Shown: positions 8,798-17,768 of the stretch, piece after piece | Numbering within the stretch: the first letter of the stretch is position 1 | Layout: each line of letters begins with the position of its first letter | Origin: Labrenzia sp. PHM005 | Lineage (GTDB): Bacteria > Pseudomonadota > Alphaproteobacteria > Rhizobiales > Stappiaceae | Assembly (NCBI RefSeq): GCF_006517275.1 | Contig: NZ_CP041191.1 | Span: 1,855,001-1,919,000, forward strand | DNA: 64,000 bases | Reading direction: 5' to 3' | Translations under genes and position numbers: made by a program | The notes under the pieces: generated by a model | What the model saw: the letters and a program-made list of their open reading frames with translations, nothing else | Databases searched by the model: none | What the model was told of the DNA's origin: nothing

Positions 8798-9214
8798 TTA
8801 TTCGCGGATGAGCGTATCGATCATATCAACGATTTGATCAAAAATCGGATCGACAATATCTGTCCCCTCTTCATTTTTATGTTCAGTGCGTAAGACACTA
8901 TCTGAGGTATTGTAAATGTATTTTCGTCCTTTTTTTGTTCTTTTAATGTAATCTAATTCGACCAGTTTGTTCAGCTTCCTGTTTATGGAAGTTTTGTTTA
9001 GGTCAATGAAGCTCGGAAAGCTATTTATATCTGTTTCAATATTTTTTGCATCGTGAATGTATATGATTTGCCTGATCATGACTTCGTCCAAGGTGAGTTT
9101 TGGAGAAATGTCTACAAGCATTTCTGTGATTTTTTCGTGGAGTTCCAATAGCATCGCGGCTTTCCGCTGCTGGCGTAACTCACGCGAGCTGGCAACGGCA
9201 TATTGCTGTTCCAT
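8798..9214 (-). CDS. AT-rich winged-helix (MarR-like) regulator
   Basis: 138-residue protein whose middle part (about residues 40-100) reads as a winged helix: a TLDEVMIRQIIYIH helix, a recognition-helix-like DLNKTSINRKLNKLVELDYI and a wing KRTKKGRKYIYN. This is the arrangement of MarR-type DNA-binding proteins, although the usual dimerisation helices are short. The coding DNA is visibly richer in A and T than its neighbours and rich in Lys and Ile codons, which suggests recent acquisition. AGGAC precedes ATG 9214. No target or ligand can be suggested. Confidence 0.55.
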   Translation of the reverse strand: MEQQYAVASSRELRQQRKAAMLLELHEKITEMLVDISPKLTLDEVMIRQIIYIHDAKNIETDINSFPSFIDLNKTSINRKLNKLVELDYIKRTKKGRKYIYNTSDSVLRTEHKNEEGTDIVDPIFDQIVDMIDTLIRE

Positions 9215-9486
9215 GGCCGGGTCCTAGAGCTTTTATTGATGCAAATTGCCCAGTTCGCATTGTGGGTCTATGCGGCGCGGGTTGCAAACACAGTTTTTGC
9301 CAACAAAATTAGAAAAATAACAAACGGCCGAAAGAAAATAAGAACGGCCAATAAACTGAATACTCAAATTCAGTGGCCCCATCGTAACCTTAAGATCCTG
9401 TCCGCAAGGACCGGTTCATTTGGCCCGCAACAGACGTTCAACGTCAGTTGCGGTGCTCATTTTTGTCACCAAAGAGCCGGCTAAGG

Positions 9487-9888
9487 TTACGTTCCTTCGA
9501 TAAATCTGACTTTATTTGGCCAGAAGGCGTAGTGGTTTGCTAACTTTTGACTTGTCTCTATAGGAGACGTGTAAATCCAGCCCAGTTCCTCGCCCTCAAA
9601 CGCGATGTAGCTCGCGTCGCCTTTAATTGGGCAATGTGTCGACTTTTCCAAACTGTCGAAGTCGCACTTGAGATCTGCTTCAGGCACGTAGATCACTGGA
9701 TCATAGACGCTGCGGCCAATTTCTAGGACGCGCAGGGCATTTTCCGTATCAGCCAGCAGCACATCTCCGGTGAATATCCGGACACGGCGGTTGGCGGGTT
9801 TGATCACCATAAGATGGGTTGGGTTCGCCGGATTGCGGATTGCATCTTCAAATGCCGCGGACTGAAACACGCTGTCTATGGTCATCAT
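9487..9888 (-). CDS. DUF427 domain protein
   Basis: 133-residue cytoplasmic protein of the DUF427 family, whose function is not established. Family-typical segments are VRIFTGDVLLADTENALRVLE, YVPEADLKCDF and STHCPIKGDASY. The product is of normal length for a single-domain member. Two consecutive ATG codons (9888 and 9885) follow GGGAG; the second has the better spacing. It is a single-gene unit between AT-rich intergenic stretches. No neighbouring gene hints at its job. Confidence 0.75.
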   Translation of the reverse strand: MMTIDSVFQSAAFEDAIRNPANPTHLMVIKPANRRVRIFTGDVLLADTENALRVLEIGRSVYDPVIYVPEADLKCDFDSLEKSTHCPIKGDASYIAFEGEELGWIYTSPIETSQKLANHYAFWPNKVRFIEGT

Positions 9889-10079
9889 CTACTCCCATAC
9901 AGTTTCTCTATACGTGGCACCGGATTTTCGATTTGCAATGCGAGTTTGAGTACGAGAGGTGTGCTTCGTTTGGAGTGGTTTTGATAAGAAATGGTCAGAT
10001 GCAATGGTGAGTCGGCTTGCAAAATGCCGAAATTTGCCGATCAAGGAGACGCGTGAAGTGACCTAACTAGGAGAAAACA

Positions 10080-11342
10080 ATGGCCGACCGTCCCGATATC
10101 ATGCTGCGATCCCTCTTTGAAAAGGCAGTTGATGTCGCTGATCCGATGAAAAGCCTTGCACGGTTTTTACCGGAAAAGCCTGCGGGCCGGGTTGTTGTCA
10201 TTGGGGCCGGTAAAGCGTCTGCCAGAATGGCAGAAGCTGTAGAAGCTGAATGGGGCCCTTGCGAAGGTTTGGTGATCACCCGCTATGGCTATGGCCGGCC
10301 GACGCAAGGGATCGAGATTGTTGAGGCCGCGCATCCCGTACCGGATGCTGTCGGGCAAGCAGCGACTGAGCGCTTGCTTGATCTGCTGAAAGGCCTTGGC
10401 GGCGATGTGTTTGTCCTGGCGTTGATCTCAGGCGGAGCATCGGCTCTTCTAACGGCACCGGCCGGAGATATCAGCCTGAGCGATAAGCAAGCGGTCAATC
10501 AGGCGCTGCTCGCGTCTGGCGCCCCGATCGGGCAAATGAACGTGGTGCGCAAGCACCTCAGTAATGTGAAGGGCGGTCAACTGGCAGCAGCAGCCTATCC
10601 GGCAAAGATGCTGTCACTGCTCTTGTCTGATGTGCCTGGAGATGATCCGGCGGAGATCGGGTCCGGTCCGACGGTGGGTGATGAAAGCACGTCAGCTGAC
10701 GTCAAAGCGATCCTGGATCAATGGAAAATCGAAGTTCCGGCCTCCGTGTCAGAGGTTTTGGCTGAACCAACTGGGGTGCTTTCCGCGCAAGACACAAAAC
10801 TATCGGCAGTCACAAACACGATATTTGCGGCACCCTCCCAGTCCTTGGAAGCCGCAAAGATACTTGCCGAGGAGTACGGCTGCGATGTGGAACTTCTGGG
10901 CGATGCGCTGGAAGGCGAAGCCCGTGACATTGCCGCAGAACATGCGCAGATGGCGCTTCAACGGCAAAAGGAGCGTGGGCAGGTGGAAAGGCCTTTGGTG
11001 CTCCTGTCCGGCGGCGAGCTGACGGTAACGCGGCGCGGCGATGGTGTCGGAGGCCCCAACACGGAATATGCGCTTGCATTGGCGAACGAGCTCAACGGTG
11101 CTGCCGGGATCTATGCGATCGCTTGTGATACGGATGGCGTCGATGGGGCCGCGGAGGTGGCCGGGGCTGTCATTGGGCCCGATACACCTGCGAAAATCGC
11201 GGCTTTAGGCGAAACAATGGCGGGCTCTCTGGAGCGCAATGACGCCCATACGTTTTTTAACAAGATCGGCGATCAGGTTGTCACAGGACCAACGCTGACA
11301 AACGTGAATGATTTCCGCGCGATTTACATCTCCAGTGTGTGA
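10080..11342 (+). CDS. Glycerate 2-kinase (MOFRL family)
   Basis: Cytoplasmic enzyme of 420 residues of the DUF4147/MOFRL family, which phosphorylates D-glycerate to 2-phosphoglycerate (older annotations call it TtuD or hydroxypyruvate reductase). The N-terminal domain shows VVVIGAGKASARMAEA near residue 39 and LALISGGASALL near 117. The C-terminal MOFRL domain shows LLSGGELTVTRRGDGVGGPNTEYALALA near 308 and ACDTDGVDGAAEVAG near 348. ATG at 10080 is preceded by AACTAGGAG. A GH63-like hydrolase likely to release glycerate is encoded about 8 kb downstream on the same strand, with a sugar importer between, so the kinase probably completes glycosylglycerate catabolism. Confidence 0.88.
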   Translation: MADRPDIMLRSLFEKAVDVADPMKSLARFLPEKPAGRVVVIGAGKASARMAEAVEAEWGPCEGLVITRYGYGRPTQGIEIVEAAHPVPDAVGQAATERLLDLLKGLGGDVFVLALISGGASALLTAPAGDISLSDKQAVNQALLASGAPIGQMNVVRKHLSNVKGGQLAAAAYPAKMLSLLLSDVPGDDPAEIGSGPTVGDESTSADVKAILDQWKIEVPASVSEVLAEPTGVLSAQDTKLSAVTNTIFAAPSQSLEAAKILAEEYGCDVELLGDALEGEARDIAAEHAQMALQRQKERGQVERPLVLLSGGELTVTRRGDGVGGPNTEYALALANELNGAAGIYAIACDTDGVDGAAEVAGAVIGPDTPAKIAALGETMAGSLERNDAHTFFNKIGDQVVTGPTLTNVNDFRAIYISSV

Positions 11343-11519
11343 GCTGAGGTGCCGCCGGTTGAACCCGCATGGTCGATGCTGTTGCCATGTGTTCTGCTTG
11401 CGCGAAAGACAGAGTACGATACGGAGCTCGGTCTAAGTTAAAGGCCCGTCACAGCTTTTTGCCATCTCCCGTTTTGGGTGCTAGGACAAGTTTAGCGAGT
11501 TTCGGCTGAAGGAAGCCAC

Positions 11520-12701
11520 GTGTCAGAAGTCACCATTACCCGGGCGGTACGGATGCCGGATCAGTTCCGCATAGAGCGGTTTCTATCCAATCCAAAGTTC
11601 GGTCCGCGTCTGTTGTTCTTCAGTGGTGGGACAGCGCTGAATGACGTTGCTCGTTGTTTAAAACGATATACGCACAACTCCATCCACTTGGTGACGCCGT
11701 TCGATTCAGGCGGCAGTTCCCAAGGTCTTCGGCTTGCGTTCAACATGCCGGCGATCGGCGATTTGCGCAGCCGGTTGATGGCCTTGGCGGATGAGACGGT
11801 TCTTGGCCAGCCGGATGTCTTTCGCCTGTTTACACACCGGTTTTCTAAAGCTGCTGATTATGAGAACCTGAATGCCGAGCTTGAGGCGATGATCGCCGGA
11901 ATTCATCCGCTGGTCGGTGTGATTGAGCAACCGATGCGCACACTTATTCAAAACCAGCTCGGGACCTTTCAAGATGCTTGTCCAGCTGACTTTAGTTTGC
12001 GCGGGGCAAGTGTCGGCAATCTCATTCTGGCTGGCGGTTATCTCAATCAAAACCAGCAACTCGAGCCGATCATCTTTCTTGTCGCCAAGCTTGTTGGTGT
12101 GCTTGGAACCGTAAAGGCCGTGTCTGATGACAATCTGCACTTGGCCGCAGAATTGGAAGACGGCGAGGTTGTGATTGGCCAGCACCTTCTCACGGGCAAG
12201 GAGCATGCGCCGCTTGCTTCGCCAATCCGGGACATCTTCCTCAATCACAGCTTGGCAGCCCGTGAACCGGCCATATCCGTTTTTCCTGACCGCAACAGAG
12301 CATTGGTGCAGTCAGCGGATTTGATCTGTTATTCGCCAGGAAGCTTATATACGAGCCTCATCGCGAGCTTTCTTCCACGCGGAGTTGGCCGGGCGATCGC
12401 CAACCGGACCGTGCCAAAGGTCTATGTGCCGAGCCTTGGAGAGGATCCGGAAACCAAAGGCATGTCGATTGCTGACAATGTTGACAGGTTGCTGTTTTAT
12501 TTGCGCAAAGACGCCGGGAGCGACTGCCCAGTTGAGCAGCTTCTGAATGTTGTCATCGCCGATCGAAGCATGCCGGACAGTGATGTTACCGATATCGAGA
12601 AACTTGGTATTACCGTTTTGAGGTTGGATCTGATATCCAGCAAAACAGCCCCTTATTATGATCCGGTGCCTTTGTGTGAGGCACTGGTGTCCCTGACATG
12701 A
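11520..12701 (+). CDS. CofD/YvcK-like protein
   Basis: 393-residue protein of the CofD / YvcK superfamily (2-phospho-L-lactate transferase-like fold). The glycine-rich FFSGGTALNDVARCLK near residue 34, the LVTPFDSGGSSQGLR segment near 58 and IGDLRSRLMAL near 78 match the nucleotide/substrate-binding motifs of YvcK. It most resembles the CofD-related proteins described for the GAK gene set, but no ATP-grasp or HprK-like partner is present here. GTG at 11520 follows GAAGGAAG. It is 28 bases from rbsD and downstream of glycerate kinase, so a carbon-metabolism role is likely. No F420 biosynthesis genes are present. Confidence 0.72.
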   Translation: MSEVTITRAVRMPDQFRIERFLSNPKFGPRLLFFSGGTALNDVARCLKRYTHNSIHLVTPFDSGGSSQGLRLAFNMPAIGDLRSRLMALADETVLGQPDVFRLFTHRFSKAADYENLNAELEAMIAGIHPLVGVIEQPMRTLIQNQLGTFQDACPADFSLRGASVGNLILAGGYLNQNQQLEPIIFLVAKLVGVLGTVKAVSDDNLHLAAELEDGEVVIGQHLLTGKEHAPLASPIRDIFLNHSLAAREPAISVFPDRNRALVQSADLICYSPGSLYTSLIASFLPRGVGRAIANRTVPKVYVPSLGEDPETKGMSIADNVDRLLFYLRKDAGSDCPVEQLLNVVIADRSMPDSDVTDIEKLGITVLRLDLISSKTAPYYDPVPLCEALVSLT

Positions 12702-12729
12702 TTGGCAGCAATAAGCTAAGGAGACGGAT

Positions 12730-13140
12730 ATGAAACGGACACCAATGTTGAACCGTCATATGAGCAAACTGATTGCCTCTCTCGGGCACATGGACGAGAT
12801 CGTCGTTGCCGACGCCGGTTTGCCAATTCCTCAGAACGTAGCTGTGCTCGATCTTGCGGTGTCTCCAGGTGTTCCCAGTTTCTTTGATGTTTTGGATGTT
12901 CTGACAAAGGAACTCATTGTCGAACAGGCGGTTTTCGCCGAAGAGGCCAGTCCGGAACTTGCAACGGAGATTGAAGTCCGACTTGCGCATTGGGCTGCAG
13001 AAACCGGAAAGCCGATTGAGCACTCCCGGGTTTCTCACGACGATTTCAAAACCCGCACCAAACAAGCGCGGGCGGTTATCCGTACGGGCGAATGTACGCC
13101 CTATGCCAATGTCATTCTGGTATCAGGTGTGCCGTTTTGA
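12730..13140 (+). CDS. rbsD: D-ribose pyranase-like sugar mutarotase
   Basis: RbsD/FucU family protein of 136 residues, close to the 139 of E. coli RbsD. Such proteins interconvert pyranose/furanose or alpha/beta anomers of monosaccharides. The catalytic His20 and Asp28 fall at the E. coli positions (SLGHMDEIVVADAG), and the C-terminal TPYANVILVSG motif supplies the Tyr/Asn pair. AAGGAGAC precedes ATG 12730. No ribose transporter or ribokinase is nearby; it lies between the CofD-like gene and the LacI sugar operon, so it may handle the hexose released by the GH63 enzyme. That use is inference. Confidence 0.85.
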   Translation: MKRTPMLNRHMSKLIASLGHMDEIVVADAGLPIPQNVAVLDLAVSPGVPSFFDVLDVLTKELIVEQAVFAEEASPELATEIEVRLAHWAAETGKPIEHSRVSHDDFKTRTKQARAVIRTGECTPYANVILVSGVPF

Positions 13141-13665
13141 TTTGTCTTTATTAGGAGCTTCCGTTTGGGTTTGAGCAGCTGTTAAGTAGCCCAAACGCTA
13201 ATCTTTGCGGCGTAAAAAAGAGCTGACGAAATCGGCTGTTGTTTCGAGCTCAAGTCGTTGGAGAATGGCATTCGCTTATAAAATCCATTGCCAGCGAAGC
13301 CGCACGTTTCAAAGGAAGATAGTCAGCCTGAGCTTGTCCAGTGTGGTCATCCCCGATTTGATCGGGGATCTACTCGCTTTGCCACTTGCCGCAAGTCATG
13401 AGTGATTTTGTTGAAGCTCTGCAAGCGAGTGGTTCCCCGGTCTCCGCTGCGCTGCAACGAGGATGGCAGACGTGGGTGAGATCGGAGCTATTTTTCAGCA
13501 TCCGAGTTTATTTCTAAATGTGAAGGCCTTGCGTTTGTGGGAGTGAGTCAAGGGGTGCGCTTTGCAAAAGTGCAATCCCTAGGTGTAGTGAGGCCGCGAA
13601 ACAACAATTTTCCGAAACAAGAATCCAGATAAGTTTTGCTGTTGCGTCAATATCTTCCCGCTTTG
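13141..13665. other. Gene-free stretch with a dispersed palindrome
   Basis: About 525 bases without a convincing gene. It contains ATCCCCGA-TTTGA-TCGGGGAT at 13349-13369, the same repeat type as at 900-920, including a shared preceding GTGGTCAT. The rest shows no recognised element. The open frame 13205-13405 crosses the repeat and lacks coding character. Confidence 0.5.
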
Positions 13666-13722
13666 CAAAATCGGTTTTGTGAATTCGCAAAACCGATTTT
13701 GTTGACTTCCGAAATCGGTTTT
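13666..13722. promoter_or_regulatory. Three tandem LacI-type operators
   Basis: Three near-identical 12-mers AAAATCGGTTTT (13667-13678), AAAACCGATTTT (13689-13700) and GAAATCGGTTTT (13711-13722) are centred exactly 22 bases apart. The first two form a perfect 14-base inverted repeat around TGAATTCG. Each has the central-CG palindrome style of LacI-family operators. TTGACT at 13702-13707 could be the -35 box, so the third site would block a promoter about 90 bases before the LacI gene. Confidence 0.6.
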
Positions 13723-13807
13723 GGAAGCATTGTTGAAACAAGCGCCACGCCTCTTTGATGCGCGGCAAAGAACAATGACAGGGCCTAATTGGCCCACGGG
13801 AGGATAA

Positions 13808-14896
13808 ATGCCGGGTCACCGCGGTTCCGTGACAATCGATGATGTTGCGCGCCATGTCGGCGTTGCAAAGGGAACCGTGTCCCGGGTCCTGAACAACTAC
13901 ACCGACATTTCTGAGGCGACCCGCAAACGGATTTTGAAAGCTGTTCAGGATCTCGGTTATCAGCCCTCGGCGACCGCACGCAATCTCAAACGCGGCCGGC
14001 AGGACACGCTCGGCATTGTAATTCCGGTCGGCCATGGCAGTGGCGCGGACCCGTTTTTAGCAGAATTCATCGATGGGATCGCTCGCGCGCTCGACGAACT
14101 CGGTTTGGATCTTCTTGTGACGACTGCCCACTCGCGGGAGCACATGATCGAGACCATTCAACGGCTGATCGCCCGCCGGAAAGTTGATGGATTTATCCTG
14201 ACTCGAACCGAAGTCGAAGATCCGCGCATTGCCTTCCTGAGTGAGCAAGGGTTCCCCTTTGTCACTCATGGCCGGTCAAGTTTTCCCGACACCCATGCCT
14301 GGTTTGACATCGACAACGAGAAGGCCTTTGCCGACGGTGTGCGCCACATCTACAGCCTTGGCCACAGCCGGATCGGGTTTCTCGGTGGTTCCCTGGAACT
14401 GAATTTTGCGCAGCAGCGCCGGAACGGCTATCGCGCCGGTCTGGAAGCGCTCGGAGTGGCGCATGATCCGGCGTTGGAGACCTTGCAGGATCTCGATGAA
14501 AAAGGCGGATTTGCCGGAGCTAAAGCGCTTTTGGCAAAACTCGAGACACCGCCGACGGCGTTGCTCTGCGTCACCGACGCTCTGGCGATCGGCGCAATCC
14601 AGTTTTGCCGCAAGTACGGCCTTGAGGTCGGCAAGGATGTGACCGTCATTGGATATGACGGGTTGCCTTTTGGCGAATATCTCGATCCGCCGCTGACCAC
14701 CTTTTCCCAGAGCGCACTCGATGCCGGCAGCCGTGTTGCCCGCATGCTGGTCGACGTTCTGGATGGCAAAGATCCGACAAGCCTGAAAGCGCTTGCCGAA
14801 GCAACCTTGATCCGGCGCGCCTCCGATGGCGCACCGCAAAGAACACCGGAGGCACTGGCTGACGTGCTCCGGCACCGGCTGAACCAACAGCCATGA
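13808..14896 (+). CDS. LacI family transcriptional regulator
   Basis: 362-residue LacI/GalR regulator. The N-terminal helix-turn-helix is clear: VTIDDVARHVGVAKGTVSRVLNN with the hinge helix SATARNLKRGR, followed by a periplasmic-binding-like ligand domain from TLGIVIP onward. It is the first gene of the sugar-transport operon; the binding-protein gene begins 22 bases after its stop. Three operator-like repeats lie 86-142 bases upstream, so autoregulation and control of the transporter are likely. The inducer is probably the transported glycoside or a product. The arrangement is that of AglR with alpha-glucoside transporters. Confidence 0.92.
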   Translation: MPGHRGSVTIDDVARHVGVAKGTVSRVLNNYTDISEATRKRILKAVQDLGYQPSATARNLKRGRQDTLGIVIPVGHGSGADPFLAEFIDGIARALDELGLDLLVTTAHSREHMIETIQRLIARRKVDGFILTRTEVEDPRIAFLSEQGFPFVTHGRSSFPDTHAWFDIDNEKAFADGVRHIYSLGHSRIGFLGGSLELNFAQQRRNGYRAGLEALGVAHDPALETLQDLDEKGGFAGAKALLAKLETPPTALLCVTDALAIGAIQFCRKYGLEVGKDVTVIGYDGLPFGEYLDPPLTTFSQSALDAGSRVARMLVDVLDGKDPTSLKALAEATLIRRASDGAPQRTPEALADVLRHRLNQQP

Positions 14897-14918
14897 CCTG
14901 GCAGTAAGGGAGACTGAT

Positions 14919-16268
14919 ATGATTGGGAGGAGTACTTTCCTGACCTCGACCATTGCGGGTGTGCTCGCACTGGGATTGACCGCGGCTCAGGCAGAAACCT
15001 TGCGTTTCTGGACAACTGAAGAACAGCCGGAGCGCTTGGCCAAACAGGAAGAGATGGCGGCAGCGTTCAAAGAAAAAACCGGCATTGAGATTGATGTTAT
15101 TCCGGTCACTGAATCGGATCTTGGAACCCGCGCGACTGCAGCCTTTGCGGCTGGTGATCTTCCGGATGTGATTTACCATCCGTTGCAGTATGCGCTGCCT
15201 TGGGCAGAAGCGGGCATCTTGGATACAGATGCTGCAACTGAGGTTCTGGAAAACCTGGGAACCGGCACCTTTGCACCCGGCGCGGTGGCCATGGCGTCGG
15301 TGGAAGGCGGCATTGCGTCAGTCCCGGTCGATGGCTGGACTCAAATGGTCGTCTACCGCAAGGACCTGTTCGAAGCGAACGGTCTTGCTGCACCGGACAG
15401 CTACGAAAGCGTCTTGGCAGCCGTTGAAAAACTGCACAATCCGCCGGAAATGTTTGCTTTTGTCGCCGCGACCAAGGTCGACGAGAACTTCATGAGCCAG
15501 GTTCTGGAGCATGTGCTTCTGGCAAACGGTGTCAGCCCGGTCGACAGTAAGGGCTTCAAGGCTCTGGACGAGAAAAAGACTGTGGAAGCGCTCGAATTCT
15601 ACAAGGCCATCGCAAAAGCATCGCCTCCGGGTGATCTTTTCTGGAAGCAGTCTCGTGAGCTGTATTTTGCTGGCAAAGCTGCGATGATCATCTGGTCTCC
15701 GTTCATTCTTGATGAGCTGGCTGGTCTGCGTGACAGTGCACCGCCAACCATTACGGATGACCCGACTTCCAAGGAGCTCGCTTCCAAAACTGGGATCGTG
15801 ACCACTTTGAAAGGTCCGTCCAATCCGGCTGGCGCAGCATGGGGTGACGTCCGCTACTTCGGCATCACCAACGATGCGGATACGGATGCAGCCATGCAGT
15901 TTGTCGAGTTCTCAATGGACGATGGCTATATGTCGACCTTATCAATCGCTCCGGAAGGCAAGTTCCCAATCCGGCGCGGCACCAAGGACAATGCAACAGC
16001 CTTTGTTGAAGGCTGGTCCAAGTTGCCGGTTGGTGTGGACCGTAAGGCGCCGCTCACTGAGCTTTATGATCCTGAAACCATCAGCACGATCGTATCCGGT
16101 CTCGACACCGCTGCACGTTGGGGTGTGAAGGAAGGCCAGCTGTCATTGGCGTCCAAGATCATCAACAGCCAAGTGATCAACCGTCTGGTGCGCGAGTACA
16201 TCGACGGCGAACGGGATGCGGCTCAGACTGTAGCTCAGCTGAACGAAGAACTGGCCAAGATCCAGTAA
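14919..16268 (+). CDS. Sugar ABC transporter substrate-binding protein
   Basis: 449-residue periplasmic binding protein of the SBP_bac_1 (MalE/AglE) type. A Sec signal peptide ends near AAQA-ETLRFW. Typical features are the LRFWTTEEQ start of the mature domain and DLPDVIYHPLQYALPWAE. GGGAGA precedes ATG 14919. It delivers the sugar to the two permeases downstream. Because the operon encodes a GH63 enzyme resembling mannosylglycerate/glucosylglycerate hydrolases, the ligand may be a glycosylglycerate rather than a plain alpha-glucoside. A hairpin follows the gene, as is common after highly expressed binding-protein genes. Confidence 0.9.
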   Translation: MIGRSTFLTSTIAGVLALGLTAAQAETLRFWTTEEQPERLAKQEEMAAAFKEKTGIEIDVIPVTESDLGTRATAAFAAGDLPDVIYHPLQYALPWAEAGILDTDAATEVLENLGTGTFAPGAVAMASVEGGIASVPVDGWTQMVVYRKDLFEANGLAAPDSYESVLAAVEKLHNPPEMFAFVAATKVDENFMSQVLEHVLLANGVSPVDSKGFKALDEKKTVEALEFYKAIAKASPPGDLFWKQSRELYFAGKAAMIIWSPFILDELAGLRDSAPPTITDDPTSKELASKTGIVTTLKGPSNPAGAAWGDVRYFGITNDADTDAAMQFVEFSMDDGYMSTLSIAPEGKFPIRRGTKDNATAFVEGWSKLPVGVDRKAPLTELYDPETISTIVSGLDTAARWGVKEGQLSLASKIINSQVINRLVREYIDGERDAAQTVAQLNEELAKIQ

Positions 16269-16278
16269 CCTCTCCGGC

Positions 16279-16305
16279 GGCCCGCGTTTTATAAGAATGC
16301 GGGCC
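16279..16305 (+). promoter_or_regulatory. Intercistronic hairpin after binding-protein gene
   Basis: GGCCCGC (16279-16285) and GCGGGCC (16299-16305) form a seven-base stem with a 13-base loop, 11 bases after the binding-protein stop. There is no U-run, so it more likely stabilises the upstream mRNA or lowers downstream expression than terminates. Confidence 0.5.
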
Positions 16306-16463
16306 TGCCAATCACTTCTTTGCTTAATCCGTCGGCGCCCGTTTCCGCGTCCGCAGGATGAAACGAGGATGAAGCGAAACGAATTGATTCGGCGGATTGT
16401 CCGGCGAAGCCTAGTGACCGACACACTTTTCTTCCTGTCCGCATCGAAACTTGAAGCAGAAAA

Positions 16464-17768
16464 ATGACCGCTCAAGAGCAGACCATTGCACAGCCGCGGC
16501 CGCCGAAAGGCATAGGGCCGATGCAACGCCGGGAAATGCGGCTTGCCTATTTGATGCTGGCGCCGACCTTCCTGATCATTCTGGCGATTGTTGCCGGGCC
16601 GCTGCTGGCCAATTTCTGGATCAGCTTCAAGCCGGTGCAATTGGCCGACCTCCGGCCGCCGAGTGTCCTTGTTAACGAGCGCATGCGCGGCAAACCGGCA
16701 GCGCCGGGCGATGCGGCAACTCTTGAATACCGGCTGCGCAATTCTTCGCAGGACAAGGAAATCCGCGACGTGGTCCTGCGTGACCAGCTTCCTGCGGGTT
16801 TTGATGTTACCGCCGTGCCAGAAACATGTACGGTGCAAGGCTTAGCCATCACATGTGATATTGGCAATGTGCCGCCGAAGTGGCGTGAACGTCTACGCTT
16901 TGAAGGCACGGTGTCAGAAAGCTATCTGTCCGCCGACCGGCCGGAACGGGCTAGCGTTCCGGAGGTGTCAGGGGATGCCGATAACGTTCTGACGAACTTT
17001 GAATTCACCTTCGAAAACTTCAGCCGGATCTTTGATGCGCACGAGTTCTGGTCGGTGCTCCGGGTGACGTTCTACTACACGATTTTTGGCACCGCCGGAG
17101 CTTTGGTGCTCGGTCTGTTTGCCGCCCAGCTTTTGAACACGTCTTTCAAAGGCCGGGGTTTTCTGCGGGGGCTGTTTCTCTTCCCCTATGTGTCGCCGGT
17201 GATCGCGGTTGCCTTTACCTGGGTCGTTCTGTTCGATCCCTTTTCAGGCACTTTGAATGCGCTTTTGACCAAGATGGGCGTGGTTGCAGATCCGATCAAT
17301 TTCTTCGGCCAGCGCGCTGTCGAGTTTTCGTTCTTCGGCATTCCGATGGAGTTTCCGCTGGCGCTCTCAACGGTGATCGCCTTTGAGGCCTGGCGGTATT
17401 TTCCGCTGTCTTTCCTGTTCATTCTGGCGCGGATGCAGTCTCTCAACACAGATATCTATGAAGCGGCCGAGATGGATGGTGCCACGCCGTTGCAGCAGTT
17501 CTGGTATCTGTCGCTGCCGCAGTTAATGGGCATCCTGTCGGTGTTGTTCCTGCTGCGATTCATTTGGACGTTCAACAAGTTCGACGACATCTTCCTGCTG
17601 ACGGGTGGCAACGCTGGTACGCGGACACTGACCGTCGATGTTTATGAGCAAGGTTTTGCACTCTCCAACCTCGGCGCGGGTGCAGCCGTTGCTGTGGTCG
17701 TCTTTGTGGTTCTGGTGACCTTTGCAACGCTCTTCTTGCACTTCTCACCCAAGGAGGAAGGCCTATGA
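16464..17768 (+). CDS. Sugar ABC permease with large periplasmic domain
   Basis: 434-residue inner-membrane permease of the MalF type. TM1 (LAYLMLAPTFLIILAIVAGPLLA) lies at about residues 28-50. It is followed by a 120-130 residue extracytoplasmic insertion (about 60-185) with a DUF11-like beta-rich texture, including ATLEYRLRNSS, LRDQLPAGFDVTAVPE and ITCDIGNVPP. The remaining membrane helices and the EAA loop (EAAEMDGATPLQQFWYLSLP) come after. The insertion is reminiscent of the MalF P2 loop that touches the binding protein, but sits after TM1 instead of TM3. Its stop overlaps the next start by four bases. Confidence 0.88.
   Translation: MTAQEQTIAQPRPPKGIGPMQRREMRLAYLMLAPTFLIILAIVAGPLLANFWISFKPVQLADLRPPSVLVNERMRGKPAAPGDAATLEYRLRNSSQDKEIRDVVLRDQLPAGFDVTAVPETCTVQGLAITCDIGNVPPKWRERLRFEGTVSESYLSADRPERASVPEVSGDADNVLTNFEFTFENFSRIFDAHEFWSVLRVTFYYTIFGTAGALVLGLFAAQLLNTSFKGRGFLRGLFLFPYVSPVIAVAFTWVVLFDPFSGTLNALLTKMGVVADPINFFGQRAVEFSFFGIPMEFPLALSTVIAFEAWRYFPLSFLFILARMQSLNTDIYEAAEMDGATPLQQFWYLSLPQLMGILSVLFLLRFIWTFNKFDDIFLLTGGNAGTRTLTVDVYEQGFALSNLGAGAAVAVVVFVVLVTFATLFLHFSPKEEGL

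Noticed and set aside
12730-13140. Ribose utilisation locus around the RbsD gene
   Set aside because: No rbsACB transporter or ribokinase is adjacent; the neighbours concern glycerate and a LacI-controlled glycoside operon.
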